DNA of 20,907 bases. It comes from GCA-003244245 sp050699975. GTDB lineage: Bacteria > Actinomycetota > Actinomycetes > Mycobacteriales > Pseudonocardiaceae. Positions within the stretch are counted from its first letter, which is position 1; every line of letters starts with the position of its first letter. Positions 1 through 6,623 of this stretch are shown here, piece after piece. Position numbers and translations under genes: made by a program. The notes under the pieces are model-generated. The model was not told where the DNA came from, ran no database searches, and worked only from the letters and a program-made list of their open reading frames with translations. The DNA lies in assembly GCA_050699975.1 (NCBI GenBank), contig JBOHGH010000083.1, forward strand, positions 1 through 20,907, in the 5' to 3' direction.

Positions 1-252
1 GAGCAGAACACCGTCGAGACCGGCCGGCTGATGCGGAAGAGTCGGAGCGTGGTCGGCTTCTGGCTCATGCACTGCCTCGGGCGCGGCGACATGATCGAGG
101 AGCCGCTGGCCGACCTGTTCGCGCGCGCGGCCCGGGGCGACCTGAAGCCGCAGGTGGGAGCCACGTACCCGCTGTCGGAGGCGCGCCGCGCCCACGAGGA
201 CCTCCAGGGCCGCCGGACGAGCGGCAAGCTGCTGCTGGACCCGTCGCGCTGA
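1..252 (+). CDS. Zinc-type alcohol dehydrogenase / quinone oxidoreductase, C-terminal fragment (5' end outside window)
   Basis: The frame is open from base 1 and ends at TGA 250-252, giving 83 residues of a longer protein. The visible part resembles the C-terminal segment of medium-chain dehydrogenase/reductase proteins of the NADPH:quinone oxidoreductase group. It contains VVGFWLMHCL, a helix ending in FARAARGDLKPQVGATYPL, then the typical AxRAHEDLQGRRTSGKLLL ending, in which the strand closing the catalytic domain leads to the GK-L-L-L terminus. Members reduce quinones or enones with NAD(P)H in the cytoplasm. Nucleotide-binding and catalytic parts lie upstream of the window, so substrate and zinc dependence cannot be judged. 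An internal ATG at 31 is not the start, because homology continues through it. Confidence 0.8.
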   Translation, partial: EQNTVETGRLMRKSRSVVGFWLMHCLGRGDMIEEPLADLFARAARGDLKPQVGATYPLSEARRAHEDLQGRRTSGKLLLDPSR

Positions 253-260
253 GACGCCGC

Positions 261-395
261 TCAGGTTCGAACGACGAGCAGTGAGGAGAGCTGCTTCGCC
301 AGCGCCTTCGGTTCCTGCGTTAGGCGCCTCCAGGTGATCCGGACCACCCGCCAGCCCGCCGTGGTCAGCTCGGCGTCGCGGCGGCGGTCGGCCGG
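261..395 (-). pseudogene. Remnant of a DUF559 (PD-(D/E)XK endonuclease-like) protein, C-terminus only
   Basis: Reading the minus strand toward TGA at 261-263 gives a short segment with RRRDAELTTAGWRVVRITW followed by RRLTQEPKALAKQL. This matches the end of DUF559 proteins, small endonuclease-fold proteins common in actinobacteria, whose last helix-strand unit reads roughly RDxxLxxAGWRVxRxTW. Upstream of about base 395 (toward higher coordinates) the minus frame stays open but is only the shadow of moeA, so the nuclease core (D...ExK) is gone. The fragment abuts and slightly overlaps the truncated moeA on the other strand. The family assignment rests on a short motif, so it is moderate. Confidence 0.55.
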
Positions 396-1094
396 GCCGA
401 ACTGCCGGTCCATCGCCGGGCCCGCGTGCTGGTGCTGGCGACCGGCTCGGAGCTGGTGGCGCCGGGCACGCCGCTGCAGCACGGCCAGATCTACGAGTCG
501 AACAGCACGATGCTGGCCGCCGCGGTCCGGGAGGCCGGCGGCGAGGCGCAGCTGATGCACTTCGTGCCCGACGATGTCGCCGCGCTGGAGGCCGCGCTGG
601 CCGCCCGGCTGGACGGGATCGACCTGCTGGTGACCTCCGGCGGGGTCAGCGCCGGGGCCTACGAGGTGGTCAAGATCGCGATGACCGGCCATGGTGTGGA
701 GTTCGGCAAGGTGGCCATGCAGCCCGGCGGCCCGCAAGGTGCGGGCCGTTATCTTGGGGTGCCGGTGGCCACCTTGCCCGGCAATCCGGTGAGTTCCTCA
801 GTGTCATTCGAGATGTTCGTTCGCCCGGCGCTACGCGCCGCGATGGGTCTGCCCGCGCAGCGGCCTCGGGTCACGGCATGGCTGGCCGAGGAATTGGACT
901 CACCAGCGGGCCTTCGCCAGTTTCGGCGCGGCTCGCTGGACACTGCTTCGGGCGCCGTCGTCCCGGTCGGTGGCCCCGGCTCGCACCTGCTCGGCGCGCT
1001 GGCCAGGTCGGACTGCCTGATCGACATCCCGGAGGCCGTGACACACCTCGAGCCAGGCGACGAGGTCATCGTATTGCGCACCAGCGGTACCTGA
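366..1094 (+). pseudogene. moeA: Molybdopterin molybdenumtransferase MoeA, N-terminally truncated
   Basis: MoeA inserts molybdate into adenylated molybdopterin in molybdenum cofactor synthesis. The frame shows the C-terminal half of the protein. It begins about base 366 with LGVAAAVGRAELPVHRR, continues with VLVLATGSELV, GQIYESNSTMLAAAV, the MoaB/MogA-like site DLLVTSGGVSAGAYEVV, then KVAMQPGGP and the LPGNPVSS loop, and ends in the C-terminal beta domain. About 240 of the usual roughly 400 residues remain. The frame is closed upstream by TAG at 321-323, and no ATG, GTG or TTG precedes the first homologous residues. A GTG at 426 could only start inside a core strand. The missing N-terminal domains are replaced by a DUF559 remnant, so this is a rearrangement product or an assembly join. 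It sits upstream of psd, as M. tuberculosis moeA2 does. Confidence 0.8.
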
Positions 1095-1273
1095 TCAGCT
1101 GAACCCGGGGATATGCACCTTGTGGATGTGAGAAACCCACGACTGCCCGAACGGACCTTGTGATCGCGGGGTAAGTCGAAGCACACTAACCGTAAGCAAT
1201 TGCTCGGCGAGCTGTTGCATCCCAGAGGCGCAGTGTTCCTGCGTCGTCGGGGGGCGCAGGGGCGCTGGGAAAT

Positions 1274-1308
1274 AACCGTTCGGGAAGCTGGGGAGCGGTC
1301 GAACGGTT
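1274..1308. promoter_or_regulatory. 9-base inverted repeat AACCGTTCG...CGAACGGTT
   Basis: AACCGTTCG at 1274-1282 is matched exactly by CGAACGGTT at 1300-1308 with a 17-base spacer. The spacing suits either an RNA hairpin or a two-site operator. It lies just before the larger hairpin at 1315, so the two may form one termination region for moeA. Confidence 0.35.
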
Positions 1309-1314
1309 TATGGG

Positions 1315-1354
1315 CGCCGGGGATCCGCCGTCGGGGGACGGTGGATCCCCGGCG
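1315..1354 (+). terminator. Strong hairpin downstream of moeA, upstream of psd
   Basis: An 18-base arm (1315-1332, CGCCGGGGATCC then GCCGTC) pairs with 1337-1354 across a GGGG loop. There is one G-T wobble and no other mismatch. The hairpin is followed by TCTTTC. The high stability suits an actinobacterial terminator, which often lacks a long U-tract. It could also act as an mRNA 5' barrier for psd. Confidence 0.55.
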
Positions 1355-1442
1355 TCTTTCACTACCCGCCACCCGCGTACGGTGAACAACCGCATGGCGT
1401 GCACTGGCCCGCCTGTCAACGACCCCGAGGATCTCCGAACGC

Positions 1443-2156
1443 ATGGCCAGCCCTCGCTTGCCCGCGATGCTGCGGCACCTGGTGGACCTCACCCGCGAGA
1501 CCCTCCCGCCGATGCACCCCGCAGGTAGGCCGTTCGTGGCAGGGGGCGCCGCCGCGACGCTGCTGCTGCGCCGGCTGTCCCCGACCGCAGCGACCCTCGG
1601 CGCCCTCGCGACCGCATGCTGCGCGGCGTTCTTCCGCGAACCGCATCGGGTCCCGCCACAGGATCCGACCCTCGCGGTGGCCCCCGCTGATGGCACGGTG
1701 AGCAGCGTGGCGCACGCCCGGGCACCCGCCGAGCTGGGCCTCGGCGATCAGGTGCGCCCCCGGGTCAGCGTGTTCCTCTCCGTGTTCGACGTGCACGTGC
1801 AGCGCATCCCGATGGACGGCGAGGTCCGCCACGTCGCCTACCACCCGGGGATGTTCCTGCCGGCCGACCTCGACAAGGCCAGCGAGGCCAACGAGCGGGC
1901 CAGTGTGCTGCTGCGTTCGACGACCGGGCACGACCTGGCCGTGGTGCAGATCGCCGGGCTGGTGGCCCGCCGGATCGTCTGCTCAGTGCGCCCCGGCGAT
2001 GTGGTGGCGGCCGGATCCACCTACGGCCTGATCCGCTTCGGATCCCGGGTGGACCTCTACCTGCCGCCGGGCAGTGCGGTGCTGGTTCGCCCCGGGCAGC
2101 GCACCGTGGGTGGGGAGACCCCGCTGGCCCGGCTTCCCGCAGCCGGGGAGTCCTGA
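1443..2156 (+). CDS. psd: Phosphatidylserine decarboxylase, short (PSD-A) form
   Basis: The enzyme decarboxylates phosphatidylserine to phosphatidylethanolamine at the inner membrane, using a pyruvoyl group formed by self-cleavage. The 237-residue protein has a hydrophobic N-terminus, then FFREPHR, APADGTV, the VFLSVFDVHVQRIP block with catalytic His and Asp, and the cleavage site FGSRVDLYLP, where Ser201 (codon 2043-2045) would become the pyruvoyl residue. This GS form without the LGST of E. coli is typical of the short PSD-A group. Three bases separate its stop from the pssA start, so the two genes that make and use phosphatidylserine are cotranscribed. The start ATG 1443 has a weak GAGG about 12 bases upstream. 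Confidence 0.93.
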   Translation: MASPRLPAMLRHLVDLTRETLPPMHPAGRPFVAGGAAATLLLRRLSPTAATLGALATACCAAFFREPHRVPPQDPTLAVAPADGTVSSVAHARAPAELGLGDQVRPRVSVFLSVFDVHVQRIPMDGEVRHVAYHPGMFLPADLDKASEANERASVLLRSTTGHDLAVVQIAGLVARRIVCSVRPGDVVAAGSTYGLIRFGSRVDLYLPPGSAVLVRPGQRTVGGETPLARLPAAGES

Positions 2157-2159
2157 GTC

Positions 2160-3095
2160 GTGCCCGGCGCAGGGGTCCGCCTGCTGCCCAACGTGATCAC
2201 CGTGCTGGCCCTGTGCTCGGGTCTGTCGGCGCTGAAGTTCGCCCTGGACGGCAACAACGCGGGTGCGCTCGCCGCGATCGCGCTGGCTGCGCTGCTGGAC
2301 GGGGTTGACGGCCGGCTGGCTCGGCTGCTCGATGCCACCTCACGGATCGGCGCCGAGCTGGACTCGCTGGCCGACGCCATCTCCTTCGGCGTGGCACCCG
2401 CGGTCGTGCTGTTTGTCTGGGCGCTGGACGACATCCGCGTCGGGTGGCCGGTGGCCCTGGTGTTCACGGTGTGCGCGGTGTTACGGCTGGCCCGGTTCAA
2501 CACCCTGCTCGACGACACCGACGCGCTGCCATTTGCCAAGGAGTTCTTCGTCGGCGTCCCGTCCCCGGCAGGCGCGCTGCTGGCGCTGCTCCCGCTGACC
2601 GTCTTCCTGCAATTCGGCGCGGGCTGGTGGTCCTCGCCGCTGACCGTGGCAGTGTGGACGATCACGGTGGCCGTGGCGATGGTCAGCCGGCTACCCACCC
2701 TGTCCGCGAAGACGATCCGGGTGCCGGCACGGGCGGTGGCGCCGCTGCTGGTGCTGATCGCCGGCCTGGCCGCCGCGGTGATCACGTTCCCGTTCGCGTT
2801 GCTGGGCGTGGCGATACTGCTGTACGTGGCCCACGTGCCCTACGCGAGTTACCGCTACCGCTGGCTGGCGCAGCACCCCTCGGCGTGGGAGGTCCCACCC
2901 GGCCAGCGCCGGGCGATCCGCCGCACCGCGCGCAGCATGCGCCGTCTCGGGCTGCGCCCACCGCTGCGACGCCGGGTGGCCGGTGCGGCAGCCCGCGCCG
3001 GTGCCGCGGTACGCCGCAGGCGCAACGGGCAGAAGAACGGCCAGGTACCCGGTGACAGCCGCACCCGCCGGATCGGCCTGCGCCGCCACCCCTGA
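2160..3095 (+). CDS. pssA: CDP-diacylglycerol-serine O-phosphatidyltransferase
   Basis: This membrane enzyme joins CDP-diacylglycerol and serine to give phosphatidylserine, the substrate of the preceding gene. The CDP-alcohol phosphatidyltransferase signature is complete, with D50-G, A54-R55, G64, D68 and D72, and a further Asp at 47. There are about eight hydrophobic helices over residues 5-235. After residue 250 the protein ends in an arginine-rich tail of some 60 residues (RRAIRRTARSMRRL, then AVRRRRNGQKNG), which is unlikely to be membrane-embedded and is longer than in the basic family. The start is GTG 2160, three bases after the psd stop. A convergent gene begins to overlap its 3' end from the other strand, and a 22-bp repeat array starts 11 bases after its stop. 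Confidence 0.92.
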   Translation: MPGAGVRLLPNVITVLALCSGLSALKFALDGNNAGALAAIALAALLDGVDGRLARLLDATSRIGAELDSLADAISFGVAPAVVLFVWALDDIRVGWPVALVFTVCAVLRLARFNTLLDDTDALPFAKEFFVGVPSPAGALLALLPLTVFLQFGAGWWSSPLTVAVWTITVAVAMVSRLPTLSAKTIRVPARAVAPLLVLIAGLAAAVITFPFALLGVAILLYVAHVPYASYRYRWLAQHPSAWEVPPGQRRAIRRTARSMRRLGLRPPLRRRVAGAAARAGAAVRRRRNGQKNGQVPGDSRTRRIGLRRHP

Positions 3096-3638
3096 CCCAC
3101 CCCCACCCGGCGTGTCCGGCTCCCGTGTCCGGTGTGTCCGGCCCCCGTGCCCGGCTGACCCGATCCGGCCTCCGGGCTTGAACACCGACAGCCAGGTAGC
3201 CGCCGCGAGCAGCACGAACTGCATCGCCGTAGCGGCGAGATTCGCCCACTGTGCGGTGGACGACGGTGCGGCGAGCAACTGCTCGAGCAGCGGGCCCTGG
3301 ATGGTGATGCCGCTGAGCACGGTGACCAGCAGCAGCACCAGTTTCGCCGTCACCCACCGGAACCGGAGCACGCCCCACTTGGTGCCCAGACCCAGTGCGA
3401 CACCGCTGACCAGTGACAAGACGCTCAGCGGCGCGGCAGAGGCGAACACCAGGCCCTGCATGAACGAGTACGCGGCGCGGGCCATATCCGGCGTGCGTAT
3501 CGCGATCATGGCGAGCACCGCGTTCACCCATACCTGCCCCAGGATTGCCACCGATGAGATCACGTGCAGAACCAGGACCGCTTTACGGGTACGGGATGCG
3601 ATACGCAACTGCGGAACGGTAACCGTGGTGGTGCTCAT
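2691..3638 (-). CDS. Four-helix membrane protein (DUF2269-like) with read-through C-terminus
   Basis: The first 160 residues form a compact protein with four membrane helices: AVLVLHVISSVAILGQVWV, the stretch around residues 60-85, KLVLLLVTVLSGITI, and FVLLAAATWLSVFKP. A second protein of the same design lies at 6624-7232 and shares the pattern of a first-helix His, a KLVL helix and a final SVxKP-G end, so the two are paralogues. AAGGAG lies 6 bases before ATG 3636-3638. Family-like sequence ends near base 3159, exactly where the 22-bp repeat array begins. The frame then continues through the array and 405 bases antisense to pssA before TAG at 2691-2693. The last 155 residues look like frame shadow. 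The function is unknown; its neighbour is a divergent histidine kinase. Confidence 0.6.
   Translation of the reverse strand: MSTTTVTVPQLRIASRTRKAVLVLHVISSVAILGQVWVNAVLAMIAIRTPDMARAAYSFMQGLVFASAAPLSVLSLVSGVALGLGTKWGVLRFRWVTAKLVLLLVTVLSGITIQGPLLEQLLAAPSSTAQWANLAATAMQFVLLAAATWLSVFKPGGRIGSAGHGGRTHRTREPDTPGGGGSGVAAQADPAGAAVTGYLAVLLPVAPAAYRGTGAGCRTGHPASQRWAQPETAHAARGAADRPALAGWDLPRRGVLRQPAVAVTRVGHVGHVQQYRHAQQRERERDHRGGQAGDQHQQRRHRPCRHPDRLRGQGG
3107..3154. repeat. 22-bp tandem hairpin repeat array A
   Basis: Two full units start at 3107 and 3129, and the start of a third is at 3151, a period of exactly 22. Each unit begins CCGG(C/T)GTGTCCGG and ends in a CCCGTG-type spacer. CCGG-TGTGT-CCGG (3129-3141) folds into a small stem-loop. 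The array lies between the convergent ends of pssA and the DUF2269-like gene. The same unit recurs at 5738, 9437 and 10938. Confidence 0.75.
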
Positions 3639-3648
3639 CCGTGGCTCC

Positions 3649-3682
3649 TTCCTCGGCAGATCCCATTCCTCGGTAGATCCCA
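3649..3682. promoter_or_regulatory. 17-bp direct repeat upstream of the DUF2269-like gene
   Basis: TTCCTCGGCAGATCCCA at 3649-3665 is followed directly by TTCCTCGGTAGATCCCA at 3666-3682, with one base different. Read on the minus strand, the two copies run into the AAGGAG ribosome site of the gene starting at 3638. The region is also the divergent gap toward the histidine kinase at 3842. It may be an operator for the neighbouring response regulator or a simple duplication of the leader. Confidence 0.4.
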
Positions 3683-3841
3683 GCGTGACCGGCGGATACC
3701 CCGGCCGTCGTCAGGCAGCAGACGGCTCCCGCGCTGCGCCCGGCGGGGCAGGGCGCAACGACCGGGTACTCCCGGCGGTGTAGCGGCTCGTCCGTCCGCT
3801 GATCGATGCCCCGGCAGGGCGTGCTGACTACCGTTGGTCGC

Positions 3842-5071
3842 ATGGCGCAAGCGCCCCTGCCGAGCCCAGCCCGTGTCGGCCTGTTCGGGCGCCTGCCCGT
3901 GTTCGTGCTGCCACTGGTGATCGCGCTGGCGCAGATCCAGGGCACCCGCTTCGCTGCTTTCAACCAGCCCGAGCACACCCCGCTGGACCCGCTGGCTTTC
4001 GCGCTGCTCGTCGCCGGCCCCGTCGCGCTGCTCAGCCGCCGGCGCTACCCGGTGGTCGCGCTCGGTGTGGTGCTCACCGTGACGGTGGCCTACTACGCGC
4101 TGGACTACCCCTACGGCCCGGCCTTCCTCAGTGTCGCGCTGGCTCTGGCCAGCGCTGTGCTGCGGGGGCACCGGCGCCTCGCGTGGGTCGGCGCGGGCTC
4201 GGCATACCTCACACTGCTGCTGGTGCAGGCGCTGCCTGGGGGGGCGCCCACACCCGGTGTGGCCCAAGCGGCCGGCATCGCGGCCTGGGTGCTCGTCGTG
4301 CTGCTGGCCAGCGAGGGGCTTCGGATCCGCGCCGAACGCGGCGCCGAGGCCGCCCGGTCCCGGGATGAACAAGAACGCCGCCGGGCCACCGAGCAGCGCC
4401 TGCAGATCGCCCGCGACCTGCACGACGTGCTCGCACACAACATCTCGCTGATCAACGTCCAGGCGTCGGTGGCGCTGCACCTGCTCGACGAACAGCCAGC
4501 CGCCGCGCGTGGTGCCCTGACCACCATCAAGCAGGCGAGCAAGGACGTACTCACCGAGATGCGTTCGGTACTGGGCGTACTGCGCGCCGTGGACGAGACC
4601 GCGCCACGTGTCCCGGCTCCCAGCCTGGCCCGGCTCGACGAACTGGTGGCCAGCAGCGGCGACGCCGGGCTGGACCTGCGCACGGAGGTGCGGGGCGATC
4701 CAGCGCCGCTGCCGGCGAGCGTGGACGTCGCGGCCTACCGGATCCTGCAAGAGGCGTTGACCAACGCTGCCCGGCACGGTGCCGCGGCCCGGGCCACCGC
4801 TCTGATCACCTACCGCCCCAACGACCTCACCCTCCAGGTGGACAACCAGATGCCGGATACGCCACCGCCGGACGCCGAAGGGACCGGAAACGGGATCGCC
4901 GGGATGCGGGAGCGGGTCACCGCGCTGGGTGGCCAGTTCAGCGCAGGCCCGTTACCCGGGCGCCGGGAGTTCCGGGTGCGGGCCAGCTTCCCGCTGGACA
5001 CTCTCCCGATGAAGGATGGCCCGATGGAGGATGGCTCGATGGAGGATGGCCCGATGGAGGATCGGACGTGA
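3842..5071 (+). CDS. Two-component sensor histidine kinase, NarL/DesK type (HisKA_3)
   Basis: This membrane sensor kinase is predicted to phosphorylate the response regulator encoded next to it. From ATG 3842 (409 residues) there are about five or six hydrophobic helices up to residue 165, a basic coiled stretch (RDEQERRRATEQRLQIA), then the HisKA_3 dimerisation box RDLHDVLAHNIS with phospho-acceptor His194. The N box reads RILQEALTNAARHG and the G box GTGNGIAGMRERV. No extracytoplasmic sensor domain is visible. An in-frame ATG at 3806 would add 12 polar residues; neither start has a clear ribosome site. The last 20 residues are four copies of a five-residue unit (PMKDG, PMEDG, SMEDG, PMEDR) encoded by a 15-bp tandem repeat. 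The stop overlaps the regulator start by four bases (GTGA). Confidence 0.88.
   Translation: MAQAPLPSPARVGLFGRLPVFVLPLVIALAQIQGTRFAAFNQPEHTPLDPLAFALLVAGPVALLSRRRYPVVALGVVLTVTVAYYALDYPYGPAFLSVALALASAVLRGHRRLAWVGAGSAYLTLLLVQALPGGAPTPGVAQAAGIAAWVLVVLLASEGLRIRAERGAEAARSRDEQERRRATEQRLQIARDLHDVLAHNISLINVQASVALHLLDEQPAAARGALTTIKQASKDVLTEMRSVLGVLRAVDETAPRVPAPSLARLDELVASSGDAGLDLRTEVRGDPAPLPASVDVAAYRILQEALTNAARHGAAARATALITYRPNDLTLQVDNQMPDTPPPDAEGTGNGIAGMRERVTALGGQFSAGPLPGRREFRVRASFPLDTLPMKDGPMEDGSMEDGPMEDRT
5006..5065 (+). repeat. Four 15-bp tandem repeats at the 3' end of the histidine kinase gene
   Basis: The units are 5006-5020, 5021-5035, 5036-5050 and 5051-5065, with consensus CCGATGGAGGATGGC. The second to fourth carry GGAGG (the first has GAAGG), so the array multiplies a Shine-Dalgarno core. 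The last GGAGG (5056-5060) sits 7 bases before the GTG start of the response regulator and is its ribosome site. Because the unit is a multiple of three, copy-number change would lengthen or shorten the kinase tail without a frameshift. Confidence 0.85.
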
Positions 5072-5733
5072 TCAGCGTGCTACTCGCCGACGACCAGGCG
5101 CTGGTCCGTGCCGGGTTCCGCGCGCTGCTCGACGCCCAGCCCGATATCGAGGTCGTGGCGGAGGCGAGCGACGGCGCTGCCGCCGTCAAGCTGGCCGTCG
5201 AGCTGCGCCCCGACGTGGTGCTGATGGACATCCGGATGCCGGGCACCGACGGGCTCACGGCGACCAAGAAGATCGCCGCCGATCCGCGGTTGGCGGGCGT
5301 GCACGTGGTCATCCTCACCACCTTCGAGATCGACGAGTACGTCTTCGAGGCGCTGCGCAACGGCGCCAGCGGCTTCCTGGTCAAGGACACCGAACCGGCC
5401 GATCTGATCAGCGGGGTGCGCGCGGTGGCCGGCGGGGATGCCCTGCTGTCCCCGGGCGTCACCCGGCGCCTGATCGCGGAGTTCGCCAGCCGCGCCAAGC
5501 AGCCAGCAGACACCGCGGCGCTGCGCGCGCTCACCGATCGGGAACGCGAGGTGATGGCGCTGGTCGCCCAGGGCCTGTCCAATGAGGACATCGCCGCGAA
5601 GCTGTTTGTCAGCCCGGCAACAGCCAAGACGCACGTCAGCCGAGCGATGGTCAAGCTCGGCGCCCGAGACCGCGCCCAGCTCGTGGTGATCGCCTACGAA
5701 GCAGGCCTGGTCCGCCCCGGCTGGCTCCCCTAA
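5068..5733 (+). CDS. Response regulator, NarL/FixJ family
   Basis: This is a DNA-binding partner of the preceding kinase. The 221-residue protein has a receiver domain with acidic pair Asp8-Asp9, phospho-acceptor Asp54 in VLMDIRMPG, the conserved LTT near residue 83 and the lysine in FLVKDTEP. The C-terminal LuxR-type helix-turn-helix runs LTDREREVMALVAQGLSN, then EDIAAKLFVSPATAKTHVSR. The start is GTG 5068, overlapping the kinase TGA, with GGAGG from the last 15-bp repeat as ribosome site. The overlap implies translational coupling. The target genes are not shown; a direct repeat at 3649 and the promoter of the divergent membrane gene are local candidates. Confidence 0.93.
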   Translation: MISVLLADDQALVRAGFRALLDAQPDIEVVAEASDGAAAVKLAVELRPDVVLMDIRMPGTDGLTATKKIAADPRLAGVHVVILTTFEIDEYVFEALRNGASGFLVKDTEPADLISGVRAVAGGDALLSPGVTRRLIAEFASRAKQPADTAALRALTDREREVMALVAQGLSNEDIAAKLFVSPATAKTHVSRAMVKLGARDRAQLVVIAYEAGLVRPGWLP

Positions 5734-5737
5734 CCTC

Positions 5738-5825
5738 CCCGCGTGTCGGGCGCTCCTGCCCGGTGTGTCGGGCTCTCCTGCCCGGTGTGTCAGGCTCTCC
5801 TGCCCGGTGTGTCGGGCTCTCCTGC
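5738..5825. repeat. 22-bp tandem hairpin repeat array B (four units)
   Basis: Four units start at 5738, 5760, 5782 and 5804, with a period of exactly 22 and a diverged fifth at 5826. The unit is CCGGTGTGTCGGGCTC followed by TCCTGC. Read across unit borders, GCCCG-GTGTGT-CGGGC forms a 5-bp stem with a 6-base loop. The array begins 4 bases after the regulator stop and ends 12 bases before the stop of the convergent enoyl-CoA hydratase gene, filling the gap. A two-way termination role is possible. Confidence 0.85.
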
Positions 5826-5837
5826 ACGGCGGACAGG

Positions 5838-6614
5838 CTATCGGCCTCGCCATATCGGATCCCGACGCTCCAGCGCGGCGGCCCGGCCCTCGGCGGCATC
5901 CTCGGTCGCGCCGACCACCCGGCGCATGGTCTCGCCGAACCGGATGGCGTCGGTCATCGGCAGGTCGGCGGTGCGTACCGCGACCTCCTTGATCGCCCGC
6001 GCGGCCAGCGGGGCGCCGCGCACCAGCCGGTCGGCCATCGATCGCGCGGCAGCCATCAGTTCGTCGTGCGGCACCACCCAGCCGGCCAGACCGATCTCGT
6101 GGGCGCGCGAGGCGTCGATTCGCTCCCCGGTGAGCAGCAACTCCATCGCGTACTGCCAGTTGATCTTCCGGGGTAGCCGGATCGCGCCGACGATCGTCGG
6201 CACCCCGATCCGGACCTCGGGGAAGCCGAACTCCGCCCTGTCGCTGGCGATCACGAAGTCGCACCAGGTGACCAGCGTCAACCCGTAACCGAGGCAGTAC
6301 CCGTTGACCGCCGCGATGACCGGCTTGAAGATCTCCCAGCCGCTCTCGAACGAGTTCACCGTCGGGCGCTCCCAGAAGGTGCCCCGGAACTCGCCGGTCG
6401 GGTCGCCCTCGCCGCGCAGGTCCGCACCTGCGCAGAAGGCCCGGCCGGCCCCGGTGACGATGGCCACCCAGGCGTCCTCGTCGTCGCGAAACCGGCTGAA
6501 CGCCTCGTTCAGCCCGCGCCGCATCGCGCCATTGATTGCGTTGAGCCGCTCCGGGCGGTGGTAGGTGATCGTCGCGACATGGCCGTCGAGCTGGTAGCGC
6601 ACGGTGTCATTCAT
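5838..6614 (-). CDS. Enoyl-CoA hydratase/isomerase family protein
   Basis: This is a cytoplasmic crotonase-fold enzyme that would act on an acyl-CoA thioester, for example by hydrating an enoyl-CoA. The 258-residue protein has the N-terminal NRPxxxNA-like motif (HRPERLNAI), the first oxyanion-hole loop AFCAGADL (residues 59-66), the second at NGYCLGYGL (104-112), and both catalytic acids of hydratases, Glu133 in GFPEVRIG and Glu158 in AMELLLTG. The normal GGG of the second loop is altered (GYG). Its start ATG 6612-6614 lies 9 bases after the stop of the membrane-protein gene, so the two are probably one transcript. The substrate is not predictable. Confidence 0.9.
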   Translation of the reverse strand: MNDTVRYQLDGHVATITYHRPERLNAINGAMRRGLNEAFSRFRDDEDAWVAIVTGAGRAFCAGADLRGEGDPTGEFRGTFWERPTVNSFESGWEIFKPVIAAVNGYCLGYGLTLVTWCDFVIASDRAEFGFPEVRIGVPTIVGAIRLPRKINWQYAMELLLTGERIDASRAHEIGLAGWVVPHDELMAAARSMADRLVRGAPLAARAIKEVAVRTADLPMTDAIRFGETMRRVVGATEDAAEGRAAALERRDPIWRGR

Positions 6615-6623
6615 CGGCGCAGA

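Larger units (their letters stand above)
1095..1442. other. Intergenic region between moeA and psd
   Basis: This 348-base gap holds no convincing gene. It contains a 9-base inverted repeat (1274-1282 with 1300-1308) and immediately after it a much stronger hairpin (1315-1354), both listed separately. The short frames crossing it lack a ribosome site and any recognisable protein. The psd promoter probably lies between 1355 and 1430, but I cannot point to clear -35/-10 boxes. Confidence 0.6.

Noticed and set aside
261..737. Minus-strand frame of 158 residues as a full gene
   Set aside because: Only its last 45 residues resemble a protein family; the rest is the exact shadow of the moeA coding region.
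749..1696. Long minus-strand frame of 315 residues
   Set aside because: It is the shadow of moeA and psd in high-GC DNA, with an Arg/Ser/Pro-rich composition and no domain.
3635..4777. Minus-strand frame of 380 residues opposite the histidine kinase
   Set aside because: It is a shadow frame; the plus-strand kinase has complete H, N and G boxes.
5738..5825. Tandem repeat considered as a CRISPR array
   Set aside because: The 22-base units are directly adjacent with no unique spacers, and no cas genes are present.
5080..6264. Minus-strand frame of 394 residues running over the response regulator, repeat array and enoyl-CoA hydratase
   Set aside because: It is composed of shadows of two real genes in other frames; it crosses the array only because 22-bp units keep it open.
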